From positions 1-64,000 of IMG/VR virus record IMGVR_UViG_3300020442_002030: a stretch of 64,000 bases of DNA; one strand, given 5' to 3'. The first letter of the stretch is position 1; each line of letters starts with the position of its first letter. Below are positions 1 to 7,991 of this stretch, one piece after another. This DNA comes from a virus. Below the pieces are notes generated by a model. The model worked only from the letters and a program-made list of their open reading frames with translations, ran no database searches and had not been told where the DNA came from. Both the position numbers and the translations under genes were made by a program.

Positions 1-11
1 AGGAGTAATAT

Positions 12-248
12 ATGGAATTTCTTAAAAAGATTGGCTCTTGGGCTAATCATCTAACAGAAATCGGTATAAGTGTTATCGCTTTAGGAGTAGTATTAGAAGT
101 ATTATTCAAAGGTGCTAATATTCCTTTCTGGCCTGAGGTATCTGTAGTGGACAACATTATGGGTATATTAGGTGGATTGAGTAACGAAGGTCTACTTGGT
201 TTAGTAGGTGCATTCGTTTTATACCACATTCTTAAAAAGAAAGCTTAA
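12..248 (+). CDS. Small two-segment membrane protein, possible holin
   Basis: A 78-residue protein with two hydrophobic stretches, roughly residues 15-33 and 60-74, and a basic C-terminus ending KKKA. The start ATG follows a clear AGGAG ribosome-binding site at 1-5. An intrinsic terminator lies 30 bases after the stop, so this is the last gene of an upstream transcript. Size, two membrane segments and a charged tail fit a phage holin, but many small phage membrane proteins look the same and no lysin gene is visible beside it. I do not recognise the family; holin is only a possibility. Confidence 0.6.
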   Translation: MEFLKKIGSWANHLTEIGISVIALGVVLEVLFKGANIPFWPEVSVVDNIMGILGGLSNEGLLGLVGAFVLYHILKKKA

Positions 249-277
249 GAATTAAAACCATAACCGGTTAAGATACT

Positions 278-307
278 AAAACCTCTCAGAAATGGGAGGT
301 TTTTTTA
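278..307 (+). terminator. Intrinsic terminator
   Basis: An inverted repeat with arms AAACCTC (279-285) and GAGGTTT (296-302) and a ten-base loop runs straight into a T tract. It lies between the stop at 248 and the promoter-like motif at 314. The second terminator in the window (17936-17966) has the same AACCTC/GAGGTT arms. Confidence 0.85.
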
Positions 308-313
308 TTTCCA

Positions 314-322
314 ATATTTATA
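314..322 (+). promoter_or_regulatory. Late-promoter-like motif ATATTTATA
   Basis: Copy 1 of 11 of the nine-base core. It lies directly after a terminator and 21 bases before the ATG at 344. Position between terminator and gene supports a promoter role. Confidence 0.6.
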
Positions 323-343
323 GTAAGATAATGTATAAAAATT

Positions 344-757
344 ATGAGTACAGATTTTCAATTATTTCCTGGTAAAGATTTAAGTGGATTGTTTAAAGAT
401 ATCTACGATAACCAGCAAAATAAAAAACAAAGAATATCAGAACTAATTGCTGAAATGAAAAAGGTAATTAGGCATTCTGGAGATATGGCAGTAATAGGTC
501 CAATCATAAAAGATTTAGTAGATACATCTGTTAGAAACGATGAATCACTAATTAAGATGGCAGCTATTGCACAAAGAATGATAGCTTCTAAGGATAAAAC
601 AATCGGTGAAGATGGATTCCTTACAGATAAAGAAAAAGAACAATTACTCCAACAATTAGAAGATGTAGTTGGTGAAGTTGCGGATGAGCAAGAAGCTAAG
701 GTTGATGAATTAACAAATGAAGTTGAGGAATTAAAACAAAAGGTAGATAATGGATAG
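344..757 (+). CDS. Helical phage protein of unknown function, likely virion-associated
   Basis: A 137-residue protein predicted to be almost entirely helical. It has a Lys-rich first third (starting MSTDFQLFPGKDLSGL) and a C-terminal heptad-like, Glu/Lys-rich coiled coil from about residue 95 to the end. It is the first gene after a terminator plus late-promoter-like motif and overlaps the gp5-like gene by 8 bases, so it is probably co-expressed with tail genes. The LFPGKDL-type N-terminus looks familiar from structural regions of uncultured marine T4-like phages, but that is recollection, not a search. No function can be assigned. Confidence 0.7.
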   Translation: MSTDFQLFPGKDLSGLFKDIYDNQQNKKQRISELIAEMKKVIRHSGDMAVIGPIIKDLVDTSVRNDESLIKMAAIAQRMIASKDKTIGEDGFLTDKEKEQLLQQLEDVVGEVADEQEAKVDELTNEVEELKQKVDNG

Positions 758-2000
758 AAGTAATCGAAGTAGGTCAAAACCAGCTAAACGTTTATTTGGT
801 AATGTATTCAAAAACGATGATGCCGAAGTATTTAAAGGTGTTGTAACTGATGTAATATTAGATGAAACAAATCCATTAGTAACTGAAGGTATAGTTGGAT
901 TAGGTAAAATTGGACACATATCATTTATCCCAATGAACAAAGGTTCAGTAGAAGGTGATGGGGGTGATAACTTCGCAGCTCCTATGGATAAAAACTTTAA
1001 CACACTACCAATCAAAAACGAAAAGGTAGATATTTTTAATACAAAGACTGGTTACTTCTACAGAAGGAGTAATGATAATATTACACCAAACATAGATACA
1101 TCATCAACACTTATCTCTGATTTCTTTAAAAGATTTGAAGAAAAAGAAAATAGTAAAGATGATTATCAATCTACATCAAATACTGGTATAGCTAATAAAT
1201 CAACATCAGATAGTGGTGAAGATAATAAATTAGGTGAAGTATTTGAAGATAAGCAAAATGATATACATCCATTGAGATATTATGAAGGTGATACTTTAGT
1301 TGAATCAAGATTTGGACAATCAATAAGATTTAGTGGATATAATAATGAAGATGGAACATTATCACCAACAATCATATTAAGAAATAGAGAAAACGATGTA
1401 TCACAAAATGATACTGAATTTGGTAGCACCACCAACGAAGATGTAAACAGAGATGGTTCTACTATTGTATTATCATCATTAAACTATAAATTAGATTTTC
1501 AACCAGGTGTTGTTGATGATGGTGGTTCATCAAACTTTGATAACAAACCAAATTCATTTACTGATTATCCATCTGAGTTAATTGGTGACCAAATATTAAT
1601 TAATAGTGGTAGAGTTATAATATCAGCAAAAGAATCTGAAATGATTTTTTATTCAAAAGGTAATTATGGGTTTATATCAGATGGTGGGTTATCAATAGAT
1701 AATAAAGGTGGTATTACCGCTAACATAGAAGATGATTCAATTTTTACAACAAATAATAAAGATTTTACAATAGAAACAGGAGCTAATGGTGAAATTCATT
1801 TAGGTAATGGTAGTGGAGAAGAACCTTTAGTTAAGGGTGACCAATTAGTTGATGTATTATCACAACTTATAGATGCTATAAATCAGATGACTCACCCAAC
1901 ACCTGCAGGTCCATCTGGTCCACCTGTTAATGCAGCAGTGTTTAGCCAAATAAAACAAAAGCTAAGTATTATATTAAGTAAGAAAAATTTCGTAGACTAA
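750..2000 (+). CDS. gp5-like baseplate spike/hub protein
   Basis: A 416-residue protein built like the spike proteins of T4-type baseplates. An N-terminal region of about 110 residues resembles an OB-fold (LVTEGIVGLGKIGHISFIP). Then follow a low-complexity linker, a segment around residues 185-210 (LVESRFGQSIRFSGYN) typical of these proteins, and a repetitive beta-rich part (GDQILINSGRVIISAK, then GEIHLGNGSGEEPLVKGDQL) suggesting a beta-helix. T4 gp5 carries a lysozyme domain between OB-fold and helix; none is seen here. It would form the membrane-piercing tip of the tail. It overlaps the preceding gene and is followed after one base by the next. Confidence 0.65.
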   Translation: MDRSNRSRSKPAKRLFGNVFKNDDAEVFKGVVTDVILDETNPLVTEGIVGLGKIGHISFIPMNKGSVEGDGGDNFAAPMDKNFNTLPIKNEKVDIFNTKTGYFYRRSNDNITPNIDTSSTLISDFFKRFEEKENSKDDYQSTSNTGIANKSTSDSGEDNKLGEVFEDKQNDIHPLRYYEGDTLVESRFGQSIRFSGYNNEDGTLSPTIILRNRENDVSQNDTEFGSTTNEDVNRDGSTIVLSSLNYKLDFQPGVVDDGGSSNFDNKPNSFTDYPSELIGDQILINSGRVIISAKESEMIFYSKGNYGFISDGGLSIDNKGGITANIEDDSIFTTNNKDFTIETGANGEIHLGNGSGEEPLVKGDQLVDVLSQLIDAINQMTHPTPAGPSGPPVNAAVFSQIKQKLSIILSKKNFVD

Positions 2001-2001
2001 A

Positions 2002-2778
2002 ATGAGTTGGGGTGTATTTCGTTCAAATATGTTAAGGTATATGAAAAACCCAACAGGAGTTTCATCATCACAAGCATATGCTAAAAAGATTACATTCGAA
2101 TATGATATGTGTATGCGTAGAGGTATTCAAGGAATAAATCTATGTTCGGTACAAAAAGGAAATACTCAAGCTATGGAATCTTTAATAGCAGTAACACTCG
2201 CACAATGTTTCGCTAATCCAGGTCCAGCATTATCACCATTAATTAAAAATTTAGGTAGTGCTTTTAAAGCATATTGGGCTGGTGCAACAATGAATCCATT
2301 TCCGATTCCACCAATCCCAGCACCTGGCGCTATACAAAATATTGTAGTAACACAAAACCTATGTATTAATCCTGGCACTTGGGTAGCTCAGTTTCCAACA
2401 CCACCAGTATTATCATCTGCGTTTTTAGTTGATTTTATTATATTAGCTGCACAAATTCACTTACTTACATTAAAGGGTATGATTTATACAACATCAATGT
2501 ATCCTGCAGCACCATCCCCTGTTCCAGCTCCTGGTGTGATTCAATGGAGTGGATATATAATACCAGGTGGTTTTGGTCGTGATGGTGATGATGATAATTC
2601 TGATGGAGAACCAAACTCAGATTGGCAACCATTAAATACTGATAACGTACCGAACTCTAAACCATTTGTTGAGGGAGCATTATTTAATTCTGGAGATGTT
2701 GTTGAGTATGATGGTAAGTTTTATATAGCTCAAAATCCTGAAAAAAACGGAGAACGATGTTGGAATGTACCATTCTGA
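2002..2778 (+). CDS. Structural protein with C-terminal chitin-binding-like module
   Basis: A 258-residue protein. The first ~190 residues are rich in Pro and Ala with hydrophobic stretches (for example FPIPPIPAPGAIQNIVV) and are not recognised. After an acidic linker (GDDDNSDGEPNSDWQP) the last ~35 residues read FNSGDVVEYDGKFYIAQNP, ending in a Trp. That matches the short aromatic CBM5/12 (chitin-binding type 3) layout of a GD-V-Y motif, a second Tyr and a final Trp. Together with its place next to the spike gene this suggests a tail protein whose end touches carbohydrate. The module call is from motif only. Confidence 0.6.
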   Translation: MSWGVFRSNMLRYMKNPTGVSSSQAYAKKITFEYDMCMRRGIQGINLCSVQKGNTQAMESLIAVTLAQCFANPGPALSPLIKNLGSAFKAYWAGATMNPFPIPPIPAPGAIQNIVVTQNLCINPGTWVAQFPTPPVLSSAFLVDFIILAAQIHLLTLKGMIYTTSMYPAAPSPVPAPGVIQWSGYIIPGGFGRDGDDDNSDGEPNSDWQPLNTDNVPNSKPFVEGALFNSGDVVEYDGKFYIAQNPEKNGERCWNVPF

Positions 2779-2798
2779 GAGTAAAATATTATTAGTGT

Positions 2799-2807
2799 AT
2801 ATTTATA
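2799..2807 (+). promoter_or_regulatory. Late-promoter-like motif ATATTTATA
   Basis: Core within TATATTTATA at 2798-2807, 18 bases upstream of the ATG at 2826. It heads the gp25/gp6 baseplate run, whose genes are joined to 15951 with almost no spacing. Confidence 0.65.
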
Positions 2808-2825
2808 TTAAAACAGAAAACAATT

Positions 2826-3383
2826 ATGGATTCGAAAAAATTAGTAAAAGTAATCAAAGCGTTAGTAGAAGCTGAGGTATCTAAAAGACAAGAAGTTTTT
2901 CTAAAGAAAACTTTTCCTAAGATTTTAGATGAAGCAGTAAAGGCAAGAATGAAAACTATTACTTCTAATAAAACAGAAGAAGTAGACCCGTTTTCATTAG
3001 CTAATGCAGTATTAGATGAAGATAGAAAAGAATCTCAACCAGTTGTTGAGAATCAAACATATACTAAGAACCCTATGTTAAACCAAGTACTAAACGAAAC
3101 TCTACAGAGTGGTGTTACTGATACGATGGATAAAACAGTTACATTTGGAACACACAACGTAGCAGCTGCTGGTGGAGGAACACCTGTAGGACAAAGTGGT
3201 ATCCAATCTTTTAGAGAGGAGATGGCTCAAAAGATGGGATTACAACCAATGGGACAACAATCAGCACCACAACCACAAGGTTTAGGAGTACAGACTGGTG
3301 TGCCTGGTTTAGATAAGATTCTTAACAGAGATAATTCAGAGCTTGTAAAAGCTATGACTAGAAAAAGAGGAGTAGGAGCATAA
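2826..3383 (+). CDS. Phage protein of unknown function preceding gp25
   Basis: A 185-residue protein. It has a helical, charged N-terminus (KKLVKVIKALVEAEVSKRQE), a middle segment DPFSLANAVLDEDRK, and a Gly/Gln/Pro-rich flexible C-terminal half. It is the first gene of the baseplate run and ends one base before the gp25-like gene. The DPFSLANAVLDE segment and position remind me of conserved proteins beside gp25/gp6 in marine T4-like phages, but this is memory only. A tail-assembly or baseplate role is likely from context; no enzymatic motif is seen. Confidence 0.65.
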   Translation: MDSKKLVKVIKALVEAEVSKRQEVFLKKTFPKILDEAVKARMKTITSNKTEEVDPFSLANAVLDEDRKESQPVVENQTYTKNPMLNQVLNETLQSGVTDTMDKTVTFGTHNVAAAGGGTPVGQSGIQSFREEMAQKMGLQPMGQQSAPQPQGLGVQTGVPGLDKILNRDNSELVKAMTRKRGVGA

Positions 3384-3384
3384 G

Positions 3385-3816
3385 ATGGCTTATGAGTTGA
3401 ATAAAAAGATTGTAATCGATACTGAAGAGTTTAACAACTTTGCAGTAGGTATTACATTACCAATACAAAGAGGTAATGAAGGATATTTCAGACAATCTTT
3501 TAGAACATTCGACCAAATCCGTTCCAACTTAAAAAATTTATTACTTACCAAAAGAGGGGAAAGAATATTTCAGCCAGATTTTGGAAGTGGGTTACATGAT
3601 TTGTTGTTCAATCCTGCAACAGAGAAATTTGAAGAGGATTTAGAAACTACAATAAATGATGCAGTAGCTAAATGGTTACCTTATGTTATAGTAGAAGATA
3701 TTAACATTGATATAAGTAAAGAAATGACTGATAATAATCAAGCTAAAGTATCTTTGAAGTTTAGACAAGAAGGAGACCAAACGTTAGATACATTAACATT
3801 TTTGGTAGAGGAATAA
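3385..3816 (+). CDS. 25: Baseplate wedge protein, gp25-like
   Basis: A 143-residue protein matching the gp25/W family in length (T4 gp25 is 132 residues) and in its core. Residues around 50-70 read LLTKRGERIFQPDFGSGL followed by HDLLFNP, the family's conserved GER...P.FGSGL signature. In contractile-tail machines this protein forms part of the wedge core with gp6 and gp53 and helps start sheath assembly. It is immediately followed by the gp6 homologue, the same order as in many contractile tails. Confident from motif plus context. Confidence 0.92.
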   Translation: MAYELNKKIVIDTEEFNNFAVGITLPIQRGNEGYFRQSFRTFDQIRSNLKNLLLTKRGERIFQPDFGSGLHDLLFNPATEKFEEDLETTINDAVAKWLPYVIVEDINIDISKEMTDNNQAKVSLKFRQEGDQTLDTLTFLVEE

Positions 3817-3817
3817 T

Positions 3818-5869
3818 ATGGCATTAAATAATCAAATAAAAAGTTTTAAAGATAAAGGTAAAGATATTAAATACCTTAATAAAGATTTCGTTGATTTTAG
3901 AACCAACCTAATTGAATTTGCTAAAACTTACTTCCCAACAACATATAATGATTTTAATGAATCATCGCCAGGTATGATGTTTATAGAAATGGCATCATAT
4001 ATCGGTGATGTATTAGGATATTATATTGATGATACTTTAAAGGAATCATTGATTACTACTGCTGAAGATAGAGAAAATATATTTGAATTAGCTAAAATGA
4101 TGGGGTATAAAGCTAAAGCAACAACTCCAGCTACAACTAAGTTAAGTGTATTTCAATTAGTACCATCAAGAAGATTAACAAACCCAATCTCATCGGGTGA
4201 TTTAGCATTTGAACCTGATACTGATTATTACCTAAGAGTAAAAGAAGGTATGGAGTTAGATGCCGATGGTGTACAATTTAGAACAACAGAACTTGTAGAT
4301 TTCGCAGATGCTGATGAAAGAGAAATAAGTGTATATGAAAGAGATGCATCAACGAATAATCCAAAGTTTTATTTGGTAAAAAAATATGTAGATGTAATAT
4401 CAGCTACGGAAAAACAAATAGAAATAACTTTTGGTACAACTCAAGAAGAATACGCAAGAATAGATATACCTGATAATAATGTTATCAGTATCTATGATGT
4501 TAGAGATGGTAACAATAACAAATACTATCAAGTACCATACTTAGGACAAGAGATGGTTTACGTTGAGTATTCAAATACAGAATCTCAAGATAAAGATTTA
4601 TCTCAATTTAAAAATACAGTACCATCAATTCTTAAATTAATAAAAACACCAAGAAGATTTAAAGCAGTATCCAATTCAAATGGAACAACTACAATTGAAT
4701 TTGGTAGTGGTGATGCTGGTAAGAATGATGAATTATTAATACCTACATTTAAAAATGTTGGATTAGGATTACCTAATTCTATTGATAAATTAGGAGAATC
4801 TTTTGACCCATCAAACTTCTTACTTACTAAATCATACGGACAATCACCAAAGAACACAACAATGACTGTAAAGTATTTAGTAGGTGGTGGTGTAGAATCA
4901 AACGTTGGTCAAAATAAAATACAAAGAATTACTAAAGTTGAGTTTGATGAAGATTTATCAGCATTTGATGATGGAGCAAGAAATCTTTACTCAACTGTAA
5001 AGAACTCATTAGCAGTAGATAATGACCAACCAGCAACTGGTGGTAGAGGAGCGGAAACATTAGAAGAGATAAGACAAAACGCTATAGCTAACTTTGGTTC
5101 ACAAAACAGAGCAGTAACATCTAAAGATTATCAAGTAAGAGCATTATCAATGCCACCTAAGTTTGGTAATATCACAAAAGCATTTTGTACAGCTGATGGT
5201 AACTTAGATGATAATTCACCTGGCTCTATACTTGCTTCACCAACGGCATTGAACGAATTTTCTAAGTTGGTGCAAGATTTACAAGCTGATGGTAAGAATA
5301 CTGATAAACAAATCAAAGAGCAAGTTTCTAAATTCTTATCAAATAAAAAAACAAATACAAAAGAAAAAAATAATCCATTCGCAGTAAACTTATATGTTTT
5401 AGGATATGATTCTAATAAAAAATTAACTTCTCTTAATAGAGCAGTAAAAGAAAACGCTAAAACTTATTTAAATGAATTTAGAATGTTAACCGATGGTGTA
5501 AATATGATTGATGGATTCATTATAAATGTAGGTTTAGATTTTGAAATAAGAGTTTATAGAGATTATAATAAAAGAGAAGTATTAACTAATTGTATAAACG
5601 CACTTAAAGAATACTTTGAAATAGATAAATGGACATTTAACATGCCAATCAACATTGGTGAAGTTGAAATGTTAATAGGAAATATAGAGGGAGTACAATC
5701 CGTAGTTAAAACAGAGTTTAAAAACTTATGTGGAGGTACTTCAGGTTATTCACCAAACGCATACGATATCAAAGGAGCAACAAAGAATAAACAAATTTAT
5801 CCTTCGTTAGACCCATCGATATTTGAAGTTAAATACCCTGATAGGGATATAAGAGGGAGAGTTGTATAA
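3818..5869 (+). CDS. 6: Baseplate wedge protein, gp6-like (baseplate J family)
   Basis: A 683-residue protein, close to T4 gp6 (660). Near the N-terminus it has the family signature SSPGMMFIEMASYIGDVLG, then a Tyr-rich continuation and LKESLITTAEDRENIFELAK. A middle/late segment (GGRGAETLEEIRQNAIANF...RAVTSKDYQVRAL) is the usual baseplate-J motif. Two gp6 copies clamp each wedge and form the ring that holds the baseplate together. It follows gp25 after one base and its stop overlaps the next start, so translation is probably coupled. Confidence 0.93.
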   Translation: MALNNQIKSFKDKGKDIKYLNKDFVDFRTNLIEFAKTYFPTTYNDFNESSPGMMFIEMASYIGDVLGYYIDDTLKESLITTAEDRENIFELAKMMGYKAKATTPATTKLSVFQLVPSRRLTNPISSGDLAFEPDTDYYLRVKEGMELDADGVQFRTTELVDFADADEREISVYERDASTNNPKFYLVKKYVDVISATEKQIEITFGTTQEEYARIDIPDNNVISIYDVRDGNNNKYYQVPYLGQEMVYVEYSNTESQDKDLSQFKNTVPSILKLIKTPRRFKAVSNSNGTTTIEFGSGDAGKNDELLIPTFKNVGLGLPNSIDKLGESFDPSNFLLTKSYGQSPKNTTMTVKYLVGGGVESNVGQNKIQRITKVEFDEDLSAFDDGARNLYSTVKNSLAVDNDQPATGGRGAETLEEIRQNAIANFGSQNRAVTSKDYQVRALSMPPKFGNITKAFCTADGNLDDNSPGSILASPTALNEFSKLVQDLQADGKNTDKQIKEQVSKFLSNKKTNTKEKNNPFAVNLYVLGYDSNKKLTSLNRAVKENAKTYLNEFRMLTDGVNMIDGFIINVGLDFEIRVYRDYNKREVLTNCINALKEYFEIDKWTFNMPINIGEVEMLIGNIEGVQSVVKTEFKNLCGGTSGYSPNAYDIKGATKNKQIYPSLDPSIFEVKYPDRDIRGRVV

Positions 5870-6927
5870 TGTATTATTTTTTAACCGCATCTAAAGACGC
5901 TAGTATATTTCTACAACAACCAACTCAAAATACTGGGTTGGATGAAATATTAGAAGTATCTAAAGTTTATTATGGTTCACTTAAAGATACTGCTAGAACT
6001 TTAATTAAATTTGATACAAATACACTATCAGCTAGTTTAGCAAATGGTGATGTAACTATGAGTGTTGCTGAATTAGTTCTTAGAGAAACTGAACCAACAG
6101 AAATCCCTTTATCATATTCGTTAGAAATAAATCCTGTTTCACAAAGTTGGGAAATGGGTAATGGTACTCGATTTGATGATATATCAACAACTGGTGTAAC
6201 TTGGAACTACAGAGATAGTGGTTCTAATTGGTTACCAACTAATGTACCAAATAGTGGTAGTGCAACTGGTTCATTCGATGGTAAGGGTGGTATGTGGTAC
6301 ACCGCATCCCAAGCTACTCGTTCTTATGATTACGAATCATCTGATTTGATTGTTGATGTATCTTCATCACTTTCATTTTGGTTAGATGGTGGATATCCAA
6401 ACGAAGGATTTATTATAAAGCACGAATCACAAAAAGAAAACAATGATATTGATTATGGACAATTAAAATTCTTTAGTAAAGAAACACATACAATATATCA
6501 ACCAAAGATTAGAATCGGTTGGGATGATAGTAGATATGAAACTGGTTCACTACAAGCGTTACCAGAAGAATACAAAGTATCATTGAAAAGATTGAAAAAA
6601 TCATATAAAGCCGGTGGAAGATACGATATAGAGGTATTCGCAAGAGAGTTGTATCCACAAAAAACTTTTCAAAACACATTTGGATACTCCACAGGCAGCT
6701 TACTTCCAACATCATCTTTCTACCAAATAAGAGACAACGAAAGTAATGATATTATTATTCCTTTCGGTGATTATTCTAAACTAAGTACATATGGAAACAA
6801 AAGTAGAATTAGTTTAGATTTAACAAATTTTGAAGTAAATAGAAGTTATAAGGTAGAGTTGAAAATAGAACGAACAGGTTCTGCTGAATACTTTGATGAT
6901 GATTATATATTTGAAGTAACTGAATAA
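5869..6927 (+). CDS. Baseplate/tail structural protein, DNRLRE-like beta domain
   Basis: A 352-residue, beta-rich, Ser/Gly/Thr-rich protein. The first ~200 residues (FLTASKDASIFLQQP, then SARTLIKF-type text, VAELVLRETEP and PVSQSWEMGNGTRFDD) resemble DNRLRE-type beta-sandwich domains found on surface and structural proteins. The rest is a second beta region. Start and stop overlap both neighbours by one base within the baseplate run. A virion role is likely; the exact position in the baseplate cannot be assigned. Confidence 0.65.
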   Translation: MYYFLTASKDASIFLQQPTQNTGLDEILEVSKVYYGSLKDTARTLIKFDTNTLSASLANGDVTMSVAELVLRETEPTEIPLSYSLEINPVSQSWEMGNGTRFDDISTTGVTWNYRDSGSNWLPTNVPNSGSATGSFDGKGGMWYTASQATRSYDYESSDLIVDVSSSLSFWLDGGYPNEGFIIKHESQKENNDIDYGQLKFFSKETHTIYQPKIRIGWDDSRYETGSLQALPEEYKVSLKRLKKSYKAGGRYDIEVFARELYPQKTFQNTFGYSTGSLLPTSSFYQIRDNESNDIIIPFGDYSKLSTYGNKSRISLDLTNFEVNRSYKVELKIERTGSAEYFDDDYIFEVTE

Positions 6928-7991
6928 TGGCATTAGATAAAGAGATAAGAGTTAAAGAACTAAACGCAAGTGGTTCATCCGCAGTGAAGTCTATCGACCC
7001 TTATGGTAGACACAACTTCTTTGCTGAGCAAATGAAAGAAGTAAACGGGTCTATGGATGGAGAGATGTTCAGTAAGTTGAAAAAACCAAAATACGATGAG
7101 GAACAACTTATACTTGCTTTAGATACTGATGTGGATGAACTAATTCCACAAGCTCCAGATGATTTACCTGATGTTGTATTACGAAGTGAATATGATGCTT
7201 TACAAGCATTATTAGATGAAGCTAACGAAACAATAGCAAGTTTAAATCAAACTTTATCTCAGTTAAGAGCAAAGATATCTGATTTAGAATCACAAATAGC
7301 TGGATTAAAATCTGAGTTAGATGCTTCACTTATTAGAGTAGCAGTAGCTGAGAATTCAGCAGAAGCAGCTTCTGATAAATTTGCACAAACCGCTTTAGAT
7401 TTACAACAAGCTATTCAAAAATCAATAGCAGAAGCAATCGAAAGAGTTTCATTGGAAGCACAAGTAGAAGGTTTGGTAGCACAGAAAGAAGCATTAGTAG
7501 CTCAAGTCGGTACATTAGAAGAACAACTAAAAGGTAAAACGGCTGAATTAGCATCTGGTGGTGACCAATCAGCTAGTGGTAAATGGACTTATAGAGTTGA
7601 ACCAGAAGGAGACCCTACTAAACCTCCATTCTTTTATCATACTTCAGAATGGAGAAGAGATAAAACGCCAGGATTGGTAAATGGTGAACAAATAATAATT
7701 CTTAACACTACTGAAAATGATATTACATATCAAATAACATATCCAACATTGGGGGGAAAAGTTCCATTAACAGGAGCAAAAACAAAAACAATAACAGCTG
7801 GAAATTCAGCATCAATACCTGTTTCGTTTGATTTATCTAAGGCATATGGTAAAAGAAATTTAGAGCCGTGGAAAAGAACTGTAGGTTGGAAGGGTAGCGC
7901 TTCTAATTATAATGGTGATATAAAAATAAGTGGTGGTGGTGATACTGTAACAATAGGTGCAAGAATTTATAAAGAAAGAGATGGTGGATAA
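6927..7991 (+). CDS. Structural protein with coiled coil and C-terminal beta domain
   Basis: A 354-residue protein. Residues 1-80 are mixed, about 85-205 form a long Ala/Glu/Leu heptad coiled coil (LNQTLSQLRAKISDLESQIA and onward). Residues 210-354 form a beta-rich domain beginning SGKWTYRVEPEGDP and containing FFYHTSEWRRDKTPG. The architecture (trimerising coil plus globular tip) suits a baseplate-attached fibre or spacer. It overlaps both neighbours by one base. I do not recognise the C-terminal domain. Confidence 0.6.
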   Translation: MALDKEIRVKELNASGSSAVKSIDPYGRHNFFAEQMKEVNGSMDGEMFSKLKKPKYDEEQLILALDTDVDELIPQAPDDLPDVVLRSEYDALQALLDEANETIASLNQTLSQLRAKISDLESQIAGLKSELDASLIRVAVAENSAEAASDKFAQTALDLQQAIQKSIAEAIERVSLEAQVEGLVAQKEALVAQVGTLEEQLKGKTAELASGGDQSASGKWTYRVEPEGDPTKPPFFYHTSEWRRDKTPGLVNGEQIIILNTTENDITYQITYPTLGGKVPLTGAKTKTITAGNSASIPVSFDLSKAYGKRNLEPWKRTVGWKGSASNYNGDIKISGGGDTVTIGARIYKERDGG

